Below, one piece after another: positions 9,244-17,886 of a DNA stretch of 64,000 nucleotides. Source of the DNA: Sulfitobacter sp. HNIBRBA3233 (GTDB lineage Bacteria; Pseudomonadota; Alphaproteobacteria; Rhodobacterales; Rhodobacteraceae); NCBI RefSeq assembly GCF_040149665.1, contig NZ_JBEFLP010000001.1, forward strand, positions 124,001-188,000, written 5' to 3'. The first letter of the stretch is position 1; the number at the start of each line of letters is the position of its first letter. The position numbers were made by a program, and so were the translations under genes. Under the pieces are notes generated by a model. That model was not told the origin of the DNA. It was given only the letters and a program-made list of their open reading frames with translations, and ran no database searches.

Positions 9244-9953
9244 CCGGCAGTCTCCGCGTCGGTTCCCAGTGATCCGATGGCGGGTGGGGCCAGTTCGCGC
9301 TCTAGCTTGCGGCGCATCGCGCGCTCGTAATCCTCGAACCCGTCCGCCACGATCACGAAAGCGCCCGGACCAAACATCACCTCGCGGCGGTAGAACGCGA
9401 TCAGGCCGACTTCGCCCTCGAAATCCGCCGCATTCACCACCAGCCCGTTCACCGTCACCCCGTCGAAGGGAAACTCGCGATAGGCATTGGCGGGCGGGAA
9501 GCCCTCGTTGCTCTGGCCGTCACCGGCCATGTCGAGCGTCTTGCGCAGGCAATCGGGCGCGCGCTCCAGCAGCTTGGCGCCGAACCCCAGCGCATAGCCC
9601 ATCGCGGTGGGAAAATCGTTGTGGCTGCGCTTCGACTGCGCCACGGTTTCGGCGGCTGACAACAGCGCCGCGCGGCTGTCGATGATCCGCCAGTCGAGGA
9701 TGATTTCCTGATTGTAGCGCCCCGACCACTCGTAAACAGCCAGCGCCACCGGCAGGTCCGAGGCAAAGAAGGCCTCGGTCACCTCGGGCGAGGTCAGGGC
9801 CGCCACCGTGCCCGAACGTTGCAGCGCATCCTCGCGCGCGTCGACCGAACTCGACACATCTATGGCCAGCGCCAGCGCCAGCCGGCACTCCTGTGCCGCA
9901 GCGGGCAGGGCTGCCAGTGACAGCCCCGCCCAAAGGATCGCAGAGCGGATCAC
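9240..9953 (-). CDS. DUF1194 protein, secreted VWA-like (copy 2)
   Basis: This is the 237-residue paralogue of the downstream gene. It has a signal peptide to about residue 20 (LAALPAAA-QE), the MIDAS-like DVSSS at 32-36, exactly in register with copy 1, and MAGDGQSN later. I chose GTG at 9953, which overlaps the gloA stop as GTGA and gives MIRSAILWAG, parallel to copy 1's start; an ATG at 9983 would add ten residues inside gloA. The three genes gloA, copy 2 and copy 1 form one coupled operon. Confidence 0.82.
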   Translation of the reverse strand: MIRSAILWAGLSLAALPAAAQECRLALALAIDVSSSVDAREDALQRSGTVAALTSPEVTEAFFASDLPVALAVYEWSGRYNQEIILDWRIIDSRAALLSAAETVAQSKRSHNDFPTAMGYALGFGAKLLERAPDCLRKTLDMAGDGQSNEGFPPANAYREFPFDGVTVNGLVVNAADFEGEVGLIAFYRREVMFGPGAFVIVADGFEDYERAMRRKLERELAPPAIGSLGTDAETAG

Positions 9954-10384
9954 CAGTGCCCCGTGTTCTCCATCGACGCCCATGGCTCCTGCGGCTCGAG
10001 GCTGTCACCGGCCTGCAACAGCTCGACCGAGACATTGTCGGGCGAGCGCACGAAGGCCATATGCCCGTCGCGCGGTGGACGGTTGATGGTCACGCCCGCA
10101 TCCTGCAGCTTCTGGCACATCTCGTAGATGTTATCGACGCGGTAGGCGAGGTGCCCGAAATGGCGGCTGTCGTCGGGCAGGGCATCGTCGCCGTCCCAGT
10201 TATAGGTCAGCTCCACGTCCGCGCGCCCATCGTCCTGTCCGGGGGGGCACATGAACACCAGCGTGAACCGCCCGCCCTCGTTCTCCAGCCGGCGACGTTC
10301 CACCAGTCCCAGCATTTCGTAGAACGCTTTCGACTTTTCCAGGTCTTTGACGCGCACCATCGTGTGCAGATATTCGATTGGCAT
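9950..10384 (-). CDS. gloA: lactoylglutathione lyase (glyoxalase I)
   Basis: This VOC-fold enzyme of 144 residues converts the hemithioacetal of methylglyoxal and glutathione to S-lactoylglutathione. The four expected metal ligands are visible: His7 (YLHTM), Glu58 (VELTYN), His78 (FGHLAY) and Glu121 (VELLQ). The length is normal for the short bacterial type. It is first in an operon with the two DUF1194 genes; nothing known links these families, so the co-transcription is of interest mainly as context. ATG at 10384 follows AAAGGAG. Confidence 0.9.
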   Translation of the reverse strand: MPIEYLHTMVRVKDLEKSKAFYEMLGLVERRRLENEGGRFTLVFMCPPGQDDGRADVELTYNWDGDDALPDDSRHFGHLAYRVDNIYEMCQKLQDAGVTINRPPRDGHMAFVRSPDNVSVELLQAGDSLEPQEPWASMENTGHW

Positions 10385-10469
10385 CTTGGGCTCCTTTGAT
10401 CGTAATTGAACTGATCGCTACCCTAGCGCGCCGCGCGCCCCTGTCGAGCCGCCGCCGGGCCTCGCGACT

Positions 10470-11873
10470 TCAAAAAGCCGAGACAATCCCGATGTTCAGG
10501 CCCAGACGGTTGCTGTCGTAGACGCCGATGTTCGAATTGGTCTTGGCTCCCGTCAGGCTGACCTGCGGGGTGAAGCCGTAGTAGTCGATATCGCGGAAAG
10601 TCGCGGTCACATCGAAAGAGATCTCCACGTCGCGGCGCCCGTCCACGCTCAGCAGATGCACATCGTAATCGCGCAGGGCCGCCCCGAGGCCGATCTGCAC
10701 CTGTGCGCCCATCACCTCGCGGCCCAGAAGATACCCGCCGCGCAGGCGCACAAGACTGTATTCATGCAGCGCGTTGGGCGATTTCTGGTCCGCCACGGTC
10801 AGACCCAGATGCACCCCGCTGCCGCCGCTCAGGGCCCTGTCGACGCCGAAGCTCACGCTCACGCTCTCGCTGTCCGACACCCGCTGGCCGTTCTCGACCT
10901 CTGCCACCAGACCGAAGCGCAGCTTGGTGCGCTGATCGACGAAATAGCTTTGATCCGCATGCCCGCGCAGGAAGCTGGCATAGCGCGCGCCGCCGTAGAA
11001 TGTCTGCCCCAGATCGACCCCCAGCGACAGCTCGCCGCGCCGGTCCGCGCGCAGATGCTTGAACCCGTAGCCGATGCTGGCGCTGCCAAAGGCATAGTCG
11101 CGCCCGCGGGCGTCGGGCACCTGATCCTTGCTGTCCTGCGACAGCGCGTAGGTGCGATAGCTCAGGCCAAGGCGCAGGTCATGCGCGCGCCGCTCGCTTT
11201 GGGCGAACCGGTAGCGCGACTGGACCTGACCGCCGATCTCGATGCCCGACAGCGCCTGCGCTTCCGGGTTGATCTCGCGCACCGTGGGGCCGCCCCCCAC
11301 CAGCCTGTCCAGCACGGAATCCGACAGAAAGCTATCGCGCGACGAGCCGTTGTTGATGTTGGAATTGGGGGCCAGCGTGAAGGACAGATGCGTCTGCCAC
11401 GGGTTGCGCTGGCGGACGTATTTGAAATCGCGCGTGGCGCGGCGCGCGTGCCCGGGGGAGGGTGCGTGCTCGACCGCGCGGCGCAGCCAGAACTGCGCCC
11501 GCGTGCGCTTGCCGTCCGACGACAGCGCCTGCGCCATCACCAGTGCCGCGTTGTATTTCTGTTCTGCGCTCCCGGCCAGCCGCCACGCACTGCGCGCCGC
11601 CTCCTGTGCGGGGGCATAGCGGCCCTGCGCGCGCAGCGCGTAGGCGCGGATCAGATGGGCGTTCACATCCTGCGGGTCGCGCGTCAGCAGCGCGTCGGCA
11701 AAGGCGACGGCCCGCGCCATATCCCCGCTCTGGGCGGCCAGCTTGGCCGCCTCCTGCATCTGCGCGGGGCTCAGTTGAAGAGGGCCGGCATCTTGCGCAT
11801 AGGCAAAGGGCGCCGCGACCCATGCCGCAACGCCCAAAGCAAACCCGACACGCCGGATCGTGTGATGGATCAT
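10470..11873 (-). CDS. Slam/DUF560 outer-membrane lipoprotein exporter (type XI secretion)
   Basis: The 467-residue protein has a signal peptide (cleavage near AYA-QD, residue 26). A helical TPR-like region follows at about 30-130 (AKLAAQSGDMARAVAFADALL, then DVNAHLIRAYALRAQGRY), and then a long beta-barrel (about 165-467) with alternating strands that ends in Phe467, the usual BAM signal. This N-terminal TPR plus 14-strand-like barrel plan is that of surface lipoprotein assembly modulators (DUF560), which move lipoproteins or related cargo across the outer membrane. Its ATG overlaps the stop of the upstream lipoprotein gene by 4 bases (ATGA), so cargo and exporter are made together. Confidence 0.82.
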   Translation of the reverse strand: MIHHTIRRVGFALGVAAWVAAPFAYAQDAGPLQLSPAQMQEAAKLAAQSGDMARAVAFADALLTRDPQDVNAHLIRAYALRAQGRYAPAQEAARSAWRLAGSAEQKYNAALVMAQALSSDGKRTRAQFWLRRAVEHAPSPGHARRATRDFKYVRQRNPWQTHLSFTLAPNSNINNGSSRDSFLSDSVLDRLVGGGPTVREINPEAQALSGIEIGGQVQSRYRFAQSERRAHDLRLGLSYRTYALSQDSKDQVPDARGRDYAFGSASIGYGFKHLRADRRGELSLGVDLGQTFYGGARYASFLRGHADQSYFVDQRTKLRFGLVAEVENGQRVSDSESVSVSFGVDRALSGGSGVHLGLTVADQKSPNALHEYSLVRLRGGYLLGREVMGAQVQIGLGAALRDYDVHLLSVDGRRDVEISFDVTATFRDIDYYGFTPQVSLTGAKTNSNIGVYDSNRLGLNIGIVSAF

Positions 11874-12964
11874 GGCCGTACAGCAGGGTCCCGGTACACG
11901 ATAAAGCCGCCGGTGTCGCGTGTCCGCTGTGTCCCTTGTGTCTCCAGCACGAAAACGCCCACGATCTCGTCCGGTGCGTCGCCCGACACGATGGCGTAGA
12001 ACTTGCCTTCCTCGTAGACGTCACCGCCCGACTGGCTCTGGATATCGACGATCAGATCGCCGTTGTTGTCCAGCGCATCAGGCCCGACCTCGAAAATCGC
12101 GTCCGGGATCGAGGTTTCGTCCTCGCTGATCGTCGAGGCAATCGCGGCGGTGATGTCATTGCCGTTCAGGTCGATGACACGGCGGTTGAACACGCGCCCT
12201 TTCACACCGTCCCCACGGATGGACTCGCCATCGTTGAAATCCTCGAAATCGACATCGACCGTGACATCGGCGGTCGAATACTCCAGACCCGCGCGTCCGG
12301 CGTAATCCCGCAGACCCGCCGATTTGCCGCTGAAACGCGCCTGAAGGCTGTTGGGCAGCGACACATCGGTGTCACGCTGGTAGATGAAACCGCCAAACCC
12401 GTAGTCGATGTACGAACCGGTCCGGACGATCGCGAATTGCGTGGTCGGCACGTCGGTGACCGTGCCGTCGGCGGCGCGCACACGGTTGCGGCTGACGCCA
12501 TAGATCGCGCGGTAAACGAACTGGTCCACTTCTTCGCCGGTCACCGGATCGGTCGCGGTACGGGGGCCTTCGTAGACCGCGAACTCGCCGCGGTTCAGGC
12601 TGCTGACGCGCGTGCCACGATCGTAAGGCCGGTCGCCGTCGAAGGCGATGTTGTCGACGGTAAAGGTATCGTTACGGCTGTTGTAGGTGATGCCGGTGGC
12701 ATAGCCGTTACCGGCATCGATGCCGGTTTCGCTCTCCGAACGGGCCTCGGCGCGAAACAGCGACGAATCCGGCGAGGGCGAAACGGTTCCGGGGGGGATG
12801 CCGTCGCGGTTGATCCCGGTGCCTTCACCGTCACCGATGGTCTCTCCGTCCGTGGGTGTCCCCGGTGTTTCCTCTTCGGCCGTCGTGCCTTCGTCAAACG
12901 GGTTGCCGCCGCTGCACGCGGCCAATCCCGCCACCAGCACGAGGCTGAGTATCTTTGTTTTCAT
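11870..12964 (-). CDS. TbpB-like surface lipoprotein, probable Slam cargo
   Basis: The 364-residue protein begins with a lipoprotein signal whose lipobox is L14-A15-A16-C17. The start of the mature protein ([10 protein letters not shown]) has no Asp at +2, so sorting to the outer membrane is expected. A Thr/Glu/Gly-rich tether follows to about residue 65. The rest is beta-rich, and its last 130 residues ([17 protein letters not shown], the DFEDFN strands, [23 protein letters not shown]) follow the order of the small C-terminal barrel of transferrin-binding protein B-like proteins, the domain that Slam exporters recognise. The ligand is unknown; iron or haem-related binding is common in the family but not shown here. 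Confidence 0.72.
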   Translation of the reverse strand: MKTKILSLVLVAGLAACSGGNPFDEGTTAEEETPGTPTDGETIGDGEGTGINRDGIPPGTVSPSPDSSLFRAEARSESETGIDAGNGYATGITYNSRNDTFTVDNIAFDGDRPYDRGTRVSSLNRGEFAVYEGPRTATDPVTGEEVDQFVYRAIYGVSRNRVRAADGTVTDVPTTQFAIVRTGSYIDYGFGGFIYQRDTDVSLPNSLQARFSGKSAGLRDYAGRAGLEYSTADVTVDVDFEDFNDGESIRGDGVKGRVFNRRVIDLNGNDITAAIASTISEDETSIPDAIFEVGPDALDNNGDLIVDIQSQSGGDVYEEGKFYAIVSGDAPDEIVGVFVLETQGTQRTRDTGGFIVYRDPAVRP

Positions 12965-13095
12965 GGGGTCTGCCCTCGATGCCTGTCATTCGTTTTGCAC
13001 GACAATCACTGCCACCGCGTCGCTTTGTCAACGCAGCAAACCCGGCCGCGCCAGAAAACGCACGCACCATGGCGAAAAAACAATACCCTATATCG

Positions 13096-13135
13096 CGGTT
13101 CATCTGGCACCATCCGCCAGATATAGTCAGAACCG
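13096..13135. promoter_or_regulatory. nested inverted repeat upstream of thyX
   Basis: ATCTGGC at 13102-13108 is repeated inverted as GCCAGAT at 13116-13122 around a 7-nt spacer. Just outside lie CGGTTC (13096-13101) and its complement GAACCG (13130-13135). The element is 31 bases before the thyX ATG, in the 200-base gap shared with the divergent lipoprotein gene. It may be an operator or a leader hairpin; there is no T-tract, so a terminator is less likely. Confidence 0.4.
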
Positions 13136-13166
13136 AATCCTCGCCCCCGCTCAAAGGACACCCGCC

Positions 13167-14072
13167 ATGCCCATCTCGCCCGAGCAACAAGCCGAAATCG
13201 ACGCCCTGCGCAGCCAGACCCGCCCGACCCTGCGGGCCGTATCCGACGGGATGGAGGCGCATCTCTACACCGCGCACGAAGTGCTCAACCACGGGTTCAT
13301 CCGCGTCATCGACTACATGGGCGACGACGCCGCGATCTGTCAGGCGGCGCGCGTCTCCTACGGCAAGGGCACGAAATCGGTGCAGAACGACGAGGGGCTG
13401 ATCCGCTACCTGATGCGCCACTGGCACTCGACCCCCTTCGAGATGTGCGAGATCAAGCTGCACGTCAAACTGCCCGTCTTCGTGGCGCGCCAGTGGATCC
13501 GCCACCGCACCGCCAACGTCAACGAATACTCCGCCCGCTATTCGATCCTCGACCGCGAATTCTATATCCCCGCGCCCGAACACGTGAACGCGCAATCGGT
13601 CGTCAACAATCAGGGCCGTGGCGGCGTGCTGGAGGGGGAGGAGGCCGCCCGCGTCCTCGAAATCCTCAAATCCGACAGCACCCGCGCCTATGACCACTAC
13701 GAGCAGATGATCTCCCAGGACGGGCAGGACGGTCTGGCGCGCGAGCTTGCCCGCATGAACCTGCCCGCCAACATCTACACGCAATGGTACTGGAAGGTGG
13801 ACCTGCACAACCTCTTCCACTTCCTGCGCCTGCGCGCGGACGAACACGCCCAATACGAGATCCGCGTCTACGCCGACGCCATCTGCAAGGTCGTCGCCGA
13901 CTGGGTCCCCGCCGCCTACCGCGCCTTCGAGGACTACCGTCTGGGCGGCGCGACCCTCTCGGGCAAGGCGCTGGAATGCATCCGCCGGATGCTGGCGGGC
14001 GAAGAGGTCACGCAGGAGAATAGCGGGATGAGCAAGGGGGAATGGCGGGAATTTGAGGGGGTTTTGGGGTGA
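13167..14072 (+). CDS. thyX: FAD-dependent thymidylate synthase
   Basis: This 301-residue flavin-dependent enzyme methylates dUMP to dTMP using methylene-tetrahydrofolate and NADPH. The signature RHRX7S is exact (R112-H113-R114 through Ser122). The conserved HWHSTPFE and the C-terminal [12 protein letters not shown] are also present. The ATG at 13167 has AAAGGA eight bases upstream. Flavin-type synthase replaces ThyA in many Rhodobacterales. Its TGA stop overlaps the GTG start of the next gene, which has very different base composition. Confidence 0.94.
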   Translation: MPISPEQQAEIDALRSQTRPTLRAVSDGMEAHLYTAHEVLNHGFIRVIDYMGDDAAICQAARVSYGKGTKSVQNDEGLIRYLMRHWHSTPFEMCEIKLHVKLPVFVARQWIRHRTANVNEYSARYSILDREFYIPAPEHVNAQSVVNNQGRGGVLEGEEAARVLEILKSDSTRAYDHYEQMISQDGQDGLARELARMNLPANIYTQWYWKVDLHNLFHFLRLRADEHAQYEIRVYADAICKVVADWVPAAYRAFEDYRLGGATLSGKALECIRRMLAGEEVTQENSGMSKGEWREFEGVLG

Positions 14073-15358
14073 GTATATATCGTAATTGGGGTTTCAAAGA
14101 CAATTTGTTTGAAACCAAGGCGCTTCCAGCAAATCGGCAGGGTGCAGCCCTGATGGTAGGGAGGGATAAAGCGACGCAAAAAATAATTAAAGGTCTTAGC
14201 AGTAGTTCAAAATATGTCACTGTTGAGGGTTTGAACGGCGTCGGTAAGACGAGTGTGATTAACGTAGCGGTCTACAAATCAGCCGAAAAGCAAATCAAAG
14301 AAAATGATGGCCCCCTGTTTATTCCTTGTAGGAAGATTTTTCAGCTTGAAGCACACTCATCCGCAGATGAATTTAAGACGCGTGTATTGCTAGAGGTTGC
14401 TCAGACCTTAATTCAGGCACGAGATATTCTCCCAATTCCAAAGGGTTATACAAGGGCACCTAACAATAGAAGGCTTAATCGTTGGTTGAATTCGATTAGG
14501 GATGACGCCGGCGGTTTTTCAACTCCCATTGGCGGTTTGAGCTATCAGGGCATTCCGAATAACACCGAGGGTTTTGCGAAAAGCGGGCTTGAGAAAGCAA
14601 TAGTCGATTGGGTCCAGCTGATTTTTCCAAGCGAAGCTGAGGGTGGTGTAGTATGTATAATTGATAATTTGGAGTTACTGCAAACCTCAAAGGCAGTGCG
14701 TGAAGCTCTTGAGTCAATGAGGGATGATGTTCTCGCGATACCCGGTCTCAAATGGGTTCTCTGCGGAGCCATGGGGATTGTCGAAGGAGTTGCATCGTCA
14801 CCAAGAATGGCAGGATATCTTCAAAGCTCTATAAAAATTGATGATTTGGATCGAAAAGCAGCTGCTGAAATATTCAATAAAAGGGTTTCTTTTTATAAGG
14901 AAAAAAAGGAAACACGGATACCAATAACTGCTGATAATTTCGAAGAGTTATTCGCTATGCTCAGAGGGAACCTTCGTGCGGTACTTAGCGAAGCCGATAA
15001 CTTCTGCATGCACGCATCCGACGTTGAAGATGATGGGCAAGAATGGAGCCCGGAGTTATTCAATGATTGGTTGAAGTCCAAGATGGAAGATGTTTACGAA
15101 GCGAGTAAAGACTTCCTTGGAAAGCGCGCCATCGAAGTTTTCCATGTTGCTTGCAGTAAAGAGTCATTTTCCCCAAGCGACTTTGAGGACTTTGGTTTTA
15201 CAAGCAAAGAGGCTTTGCGATCCCATGTTAAGGAACTGGAAACAGCCGGACTTTTAGTAAGTACTCAAGACGATGGCGATAAACGAAGACGAACAGTGGA
15301 AGTGTTGCCAAAGGGTTGGCTGGTTAAGGGGTGGATCGACAGAATTCCAGCGGAATGA
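14069..15358 (+). CDS. AT-rich P-loop (AAA/STAND-like) ATPase of unknown role
   Basis: This is a 429-residue soluble protein. The conserved-looking start ([16 protein letters not shown], then [10 protein letters not shown]) leads to a Walker A GLNGVGKT at 54-61 and a Walker B VVCIIDN at 194-200, followed by a sensor-like WVLCGAMG. The last 80 residues ([20 protein letters not shown], then LETAGLLVS) look like a winged helix. This is the plan of ORC/Cdc6- or STAND-type ATPases, found in mobile and defence genes. GTG at 14069 overlaps the thyX stop (GTGA); the next ATG (14153) would lose the conserved start. Base composition is far lower in GC than the flanks, which points to transfer. Function is not assigned. 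Confidence 0.8.
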   Translation: MSIYRNWGFKDNLFETKALPANRQGAALMVGRDKATQKIIKGLSSSSKYVTVEGLNGVGKTSVINVAVYKSAEKQIKENDGPLFIPCRKIFQLEAHSSADEFKTRVLLEVAQTLIQARDILPIPKGYTRAPNNRRLNRWLNSIRDDAGGFSTPIGGLSYQGIPNNTEGFAKSGLEKAIVDWVQLIFPSEAEGGVVCIIDNLELLQTSKAVREALESMRDDVLAIPGLKWVLCGAMGIVEGVASSPRMAGYLQSSIKIDDLDRKAAAEIFNKRVSFYKEKKETRIPITADNFEELFAMLRGNLRAVLSEADNFCMHASDVEDDGQEWSPELFNDWLKSKMEDVYEASKDFLGKRAIEVFHVACSKESFSPSDFEDFGFTSKEALRSHVKELETAGLLVSTQDDGDKRRRTVEVLPKGWLVKGWIDRIPAE

Positions 15359-15748
15359 ACTAGGTGAAGTTGGCATAGCGTAGGAGAATTCCACGCGCAG
15401 GATGGGTTTTACCCATCCTCCTGAAAACCCATCCGACCCATGCCCAATCTCCGATTGGGCAGCGCCCGAACCGCCCCCACGGGGCGGGCGCTTGACGCCC
15501 ACCCCTCGGTTCGGGCGCGGTGCTCTAATATGATGTCACACTTTCTATGCCCGGCGAAGTTCTTTCGAAATCCGCGTTCGGCATTTCAAAAGGTCCGCCG
15601 GACCTTTTGATCCGGCTTTGCCGGACCATACCTCACCCCCACACGGGGCGGGCGCGGCGATCCAGATCAGGGCATCTCCCATTTCCTCGCCGGGGGGGAG
15701 GCGCTACACCGGACGCACCCCGAAGCCCACAACCCGAAAGCCCCCGCC
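15359..15748. repeat. 390-base non-coding stretch with an array of perfect 3-nt-loop hairpins
   Basis: No credible gene is present. Five perfect hairpins, each with a loop of exactly three bases, occur in about 230 bases: AGGATGGGT arms at 15399-15419 (loop TTT); GCCCAATC arms at 15442-15460 (loop TCC); CCGCCCC arms at 15471-15487 (loop CAC); TCAAAAGGTCC arms at 15586-15610 (loop GCC); TCCGGC arms at 15611-15625 (loop TTT). A larger inverted pair, GCGCCCGAACC at 15462-15472 and its complement at 15508-15518, encloses the third. The first hairpin competes with another pairing, 15401-15410 with 15424-15433. None has a T-tract. Confidence 0.65.
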
Positions 15749-16078
15749 ATGATCCTCTACGGACTGCCCACCTGTTCCGCCTGCAAGACCGCCCTCAAGG
15801 CGCTCACCGACGCGGGCCACACCGTCACCTTCCGCGACGTGCGCGCCGACCGGCTGAGCGAGGCCGAATGGGCCACGCTGCTCGCCGAATTCGGCGACAC
15901 CCTCGTCGACCGCTCCTCTCAGACCTACCGCAACCTCAACGCGTGGATGCGCGAATCCGAGGCCGAGGCGCAGCTGCTGGACCAGCCCGCCCTCATGGCG
16001 CGGCCCGTCCTCACCGACGGCACCACCTACACGCTGGGCTGGGACGATGCCGCGCAGGAGGTCTGGCTGGCGCGCTAA
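15749..16078 (+). CDS. ArsC/Spx-family reductase-like protein (copy 1)
   Basis: This is a 109-residue thioredoxin-fold protein of the ArsC/YffB/Spx group. The N-terminal CxxC is Cys9-Ser-Ala-Cys12, and the conserved ALMARPVL near residue 84 corresponds to the family's RPLV loop. True arsenate reductases usually have a single N-terminal Cys with distant partners; the CxxC form is the YffB/Spx-like type, thought to act on thiols. No ars genes are nearby. A second member at 18.6 kb has the same layout. Confidence 0.8.
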   Translation: MILYGLPTCSACKTALKALTDAGHTVTFRDVRADRLSEAEWATLLAEFGDTLVDRSSQTYRNLNAWMRESEAEAQLLDQPALMARPVLTDGTTYTLGWDDAAQEVWLAR

Positions 16079-16140
16079 CCGCCATTGCCACGCGGCATCC
16101 GCATCGACTACGCTCGGCCTCTTACAGGGGAGGGACCGCG

Positions 16141-16503
16141 ATGAGCGACGTGATCGAATGGGTGCTGGAGCTTGAGGTTTCCGCAGGGCAGGCCGACGGC
16201 ATGGCCGATCTGCTGGAGGAAATGGTCGCGGCCACCAAGGCGAACGAGCCCGGCGCGCTGCACTACGAATATTACATCAGCGACGATGGCACCCGCGTCA
16301 CCTCTCTGGAACGCTACGCCGACAACGCCGCCGCGATGACCCACCTCGCCAATTTCGGCGCGCAGTTCGCCGAGCGTTTCCTTGCCACCTTCGCCCCCTT
16401 GCGGTTCAGCGTCTTCGGCCCGGCCGGGGCGGACCTGCGCGCGGGGGTGGCCGCCTTCGGGGCCGAGCATATGGCGTTCCACAAAGGCTTCGCGCGGGGC
16501 TGA
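16141..16503 (+). CDS. antibiotic biosynthesis monooxygenase (ABM) domain protein
   Basis: This is a 120-residue protein with a ferredoxin-like ABM fold. Visible features are the first strand WVLELEVSAG, a helix MADLLEEMVAATKANEPGAL, and the paired strands HYEYYISDDGTRVTSLERYAD. ABM proteins range from quinol monooxygenases to haem-degrading enzymes; which applies here cannot be told. ATG at 16141 has a good GGGGAGGG Shine-Dalgarno sequence. It lies 62 bases after the ArsC-like gene on the same strand. Confidence 0.78.
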   Translation: MSDVIEWVLELEVSAGQADGMADLLEEMVAATKANEPGALHYEYYISDDGTRVTSLERYADNAAAMTHLANFGAQFAERFLATFAPLRFSVFGPAGADLRAGVAAFGAEHMAFHKGFARG

Positions 16504-16568
16504 GCGGCGCCATTGCCCGCGACCGTGCGGGGCGTTCAGCAAAAATAAGTGAATATTAACAAATAGTT

Positions 16569-16590
16569 GCGGTTACCCACGGGTAACCGC
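16569..16590. promoter_or_regulatory. 22-bp palindrome, probable operator of the P450 gene
   Basis: GCGGTTACCC (16569-16578) and its exact complement GGGTAACCGC (16581-16590) flank a 2-base centre. A TTGACA hexamer that could be a -35 element begins 11 bases further on (16602-16607), and the P450 ATG is at 16637. The size and symmetry suit a dimeric repressor such as a TetR-type protein; no regulator gene is adjacent. Confidence 0.5.
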
Positions 16591-16636
16591 GCAGCCCGCG
16601 ATTGACACGCGCCGCAAAGCGCCCAAACTCGGCCAC

Positions 16637-17821
16637 ATGTTTGATCTCGCACATCCCCCCGCAGGCTTCATCGAAAACCCCTTTCCCCATTACGACCGGC
16701 TGCTGCGCGAGGCCCCCGTCTGCCCGCAGCCCGACGGATCCTTCGTGATCTCGCGCCATGCGGACCTCAACGCGATATACCGCGACACCGATACCTTCAT
16801 CTCGGACAAGCGTCAGGCCTTCGCGCCGAAATTCGGCCCCGGCAGCCCGCTTTACGAACATCACACCACCAGCCTCGTGTTCAACGACCCGCCGCTGCAC
16901 ACGCGCGTGCGCCGGATCATGACCTCGGCACTGACCCCCAAGGCCCTCGCGCGGATGGAGCCGGGCCTGATCGCGACCGTGGACAAGCTGCTCGACGACA
17001 TGCCGGAGCGGCCCGACCTGATCGATGATTTCGCCTCGACCATCCCGATCCAGATCATCGGCAACTTGCTGGATGTGCCGATGTCCGAGCGTGCGCCGCT
17101 GCGCGACTGGTCGCTCGCCATCCTCGGCGCGCTCGAACCCACGCTGAGCGATGCGCAGCTGCAAACCGGCCACGCCGCCGTGCGCGACTTTTCGGCCTAT
17201 CTGACCGATCTGATCGCGCGGCGCCGCGCCTCCCCGGGCGATCCCGAAACCGATGTCCTGACCCGTCTGATCCAGGGGGACGACAGCGGCCAGCTTACGG
17301 AGATCGAGCTGATCCAGAACTGCATCTTCATCCTGAACGCGGGCCATGAGACGACGACGAACCTGATCGGCAACGGCCTCGCTCTCCTGCACGACAACCC
17401 GTCCCAGCGCGCCCGCCTGCTGGCGAATCCCGATCTGGTCGCCCCCGCGGTCGAAGAGGTGCTGCGCGTGGCCTCGCCCAACCAGTTCGGCAACCGCGAG
17501 ACCGCAAAAGCCGTGACGATCGGCGGGCACGAGATCCCGAAAGGGACAAATCTGCATCTGTGCATCGGTGCCGCCAACCGCGATCCGGAGGTGTTTGAGA
17601 CGCCCGAGGCATTCGACATCACCCGCCGCCCCAACCGGCACCTCGCCTTTGCCGGCGGCCCGCATGTTTGCGTCGGCCTGACCCTCGCGCGGATGGAAGG
17701 GCGCGTCGCGCTCTCACGGTTTCTGGCGCGCTATCCGGCATACACGCTGTCCGATGACCGCGCGCAGGGCGGGCGCATCCGCTTTCGCGGGTACGCACGG
17801 CTCCCCGCAACGCTGGGGTGA
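16637..17821 (+). CDS. cytochrome P450
   Basis: This soluble 394-residue class I bacterial P450 has the I-helix oxygen-activation motif AGHETTTN, the K-helix ExxR (EEVLR) and the haem-binding loop FAGGPHVCVG, with Cys345 as axial thiolate. The usual first Gly-x-Gly pattern is slightly varied (A-G-G-P-H). It resembles CYP families that hydroxylate small terpenoid or fatty substrates. No ferredoxin or reductase gene is adjacent, so redox partners must come from elsewhere. A palindrome upstream suggests its own regulation. Confidence 0.9.
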   Translation: MFDLAHPPAGFIENPFPHYDRLLREAPVCPQPDGSFVISRHADLNAIYRDTDTFISDKRQAFAPKFGPGSPLYEHHTTSLVFNDPPLHTRVRRIMTSALTPKALARMEPGLIATVDKLLDDMPERPDLIDDFASTIPIQIIGNLLDVPMSERAPLRDWSLAILGALEPTLSDAQLQTGHAAVRDFSAYLTDLIARRRASPGDPETDVLTRLIQGDDSGQLTEIELIQNCIFILNAGHETTTNLIGNGLALLHDNPSQRARLLANPDLVAPAVEEVLRVASPNQFGNRETAKAVTIGGHEIPKGTNLHLCIGAANRDPEVFETPEAFDITRRPNRHLAFAGGPHVCVGLTLARMEGRVALSRFLARYPAYTLSDDRAQGGRIRFRGYARLPATLG

Positions 17822-17886
17822 AAAAGCTGGACAGGAAAATACCGCTCGGCAAAACTGAACAGGCTACAGCCACGAGGACATTCAAA

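Noticed and set aside
15254-15502. 82-residue minus-strand frame in the hairpin region
   Set aside because: It is made of palindrome sequence and the 3' end of the ATPase gene; no start signal and no homology recalled.
15359-15748. Possible CRISPR array
   Set aside because: The stems are all different in sequence, with no constant repeat or regular spacer length, and no cas gene is present.
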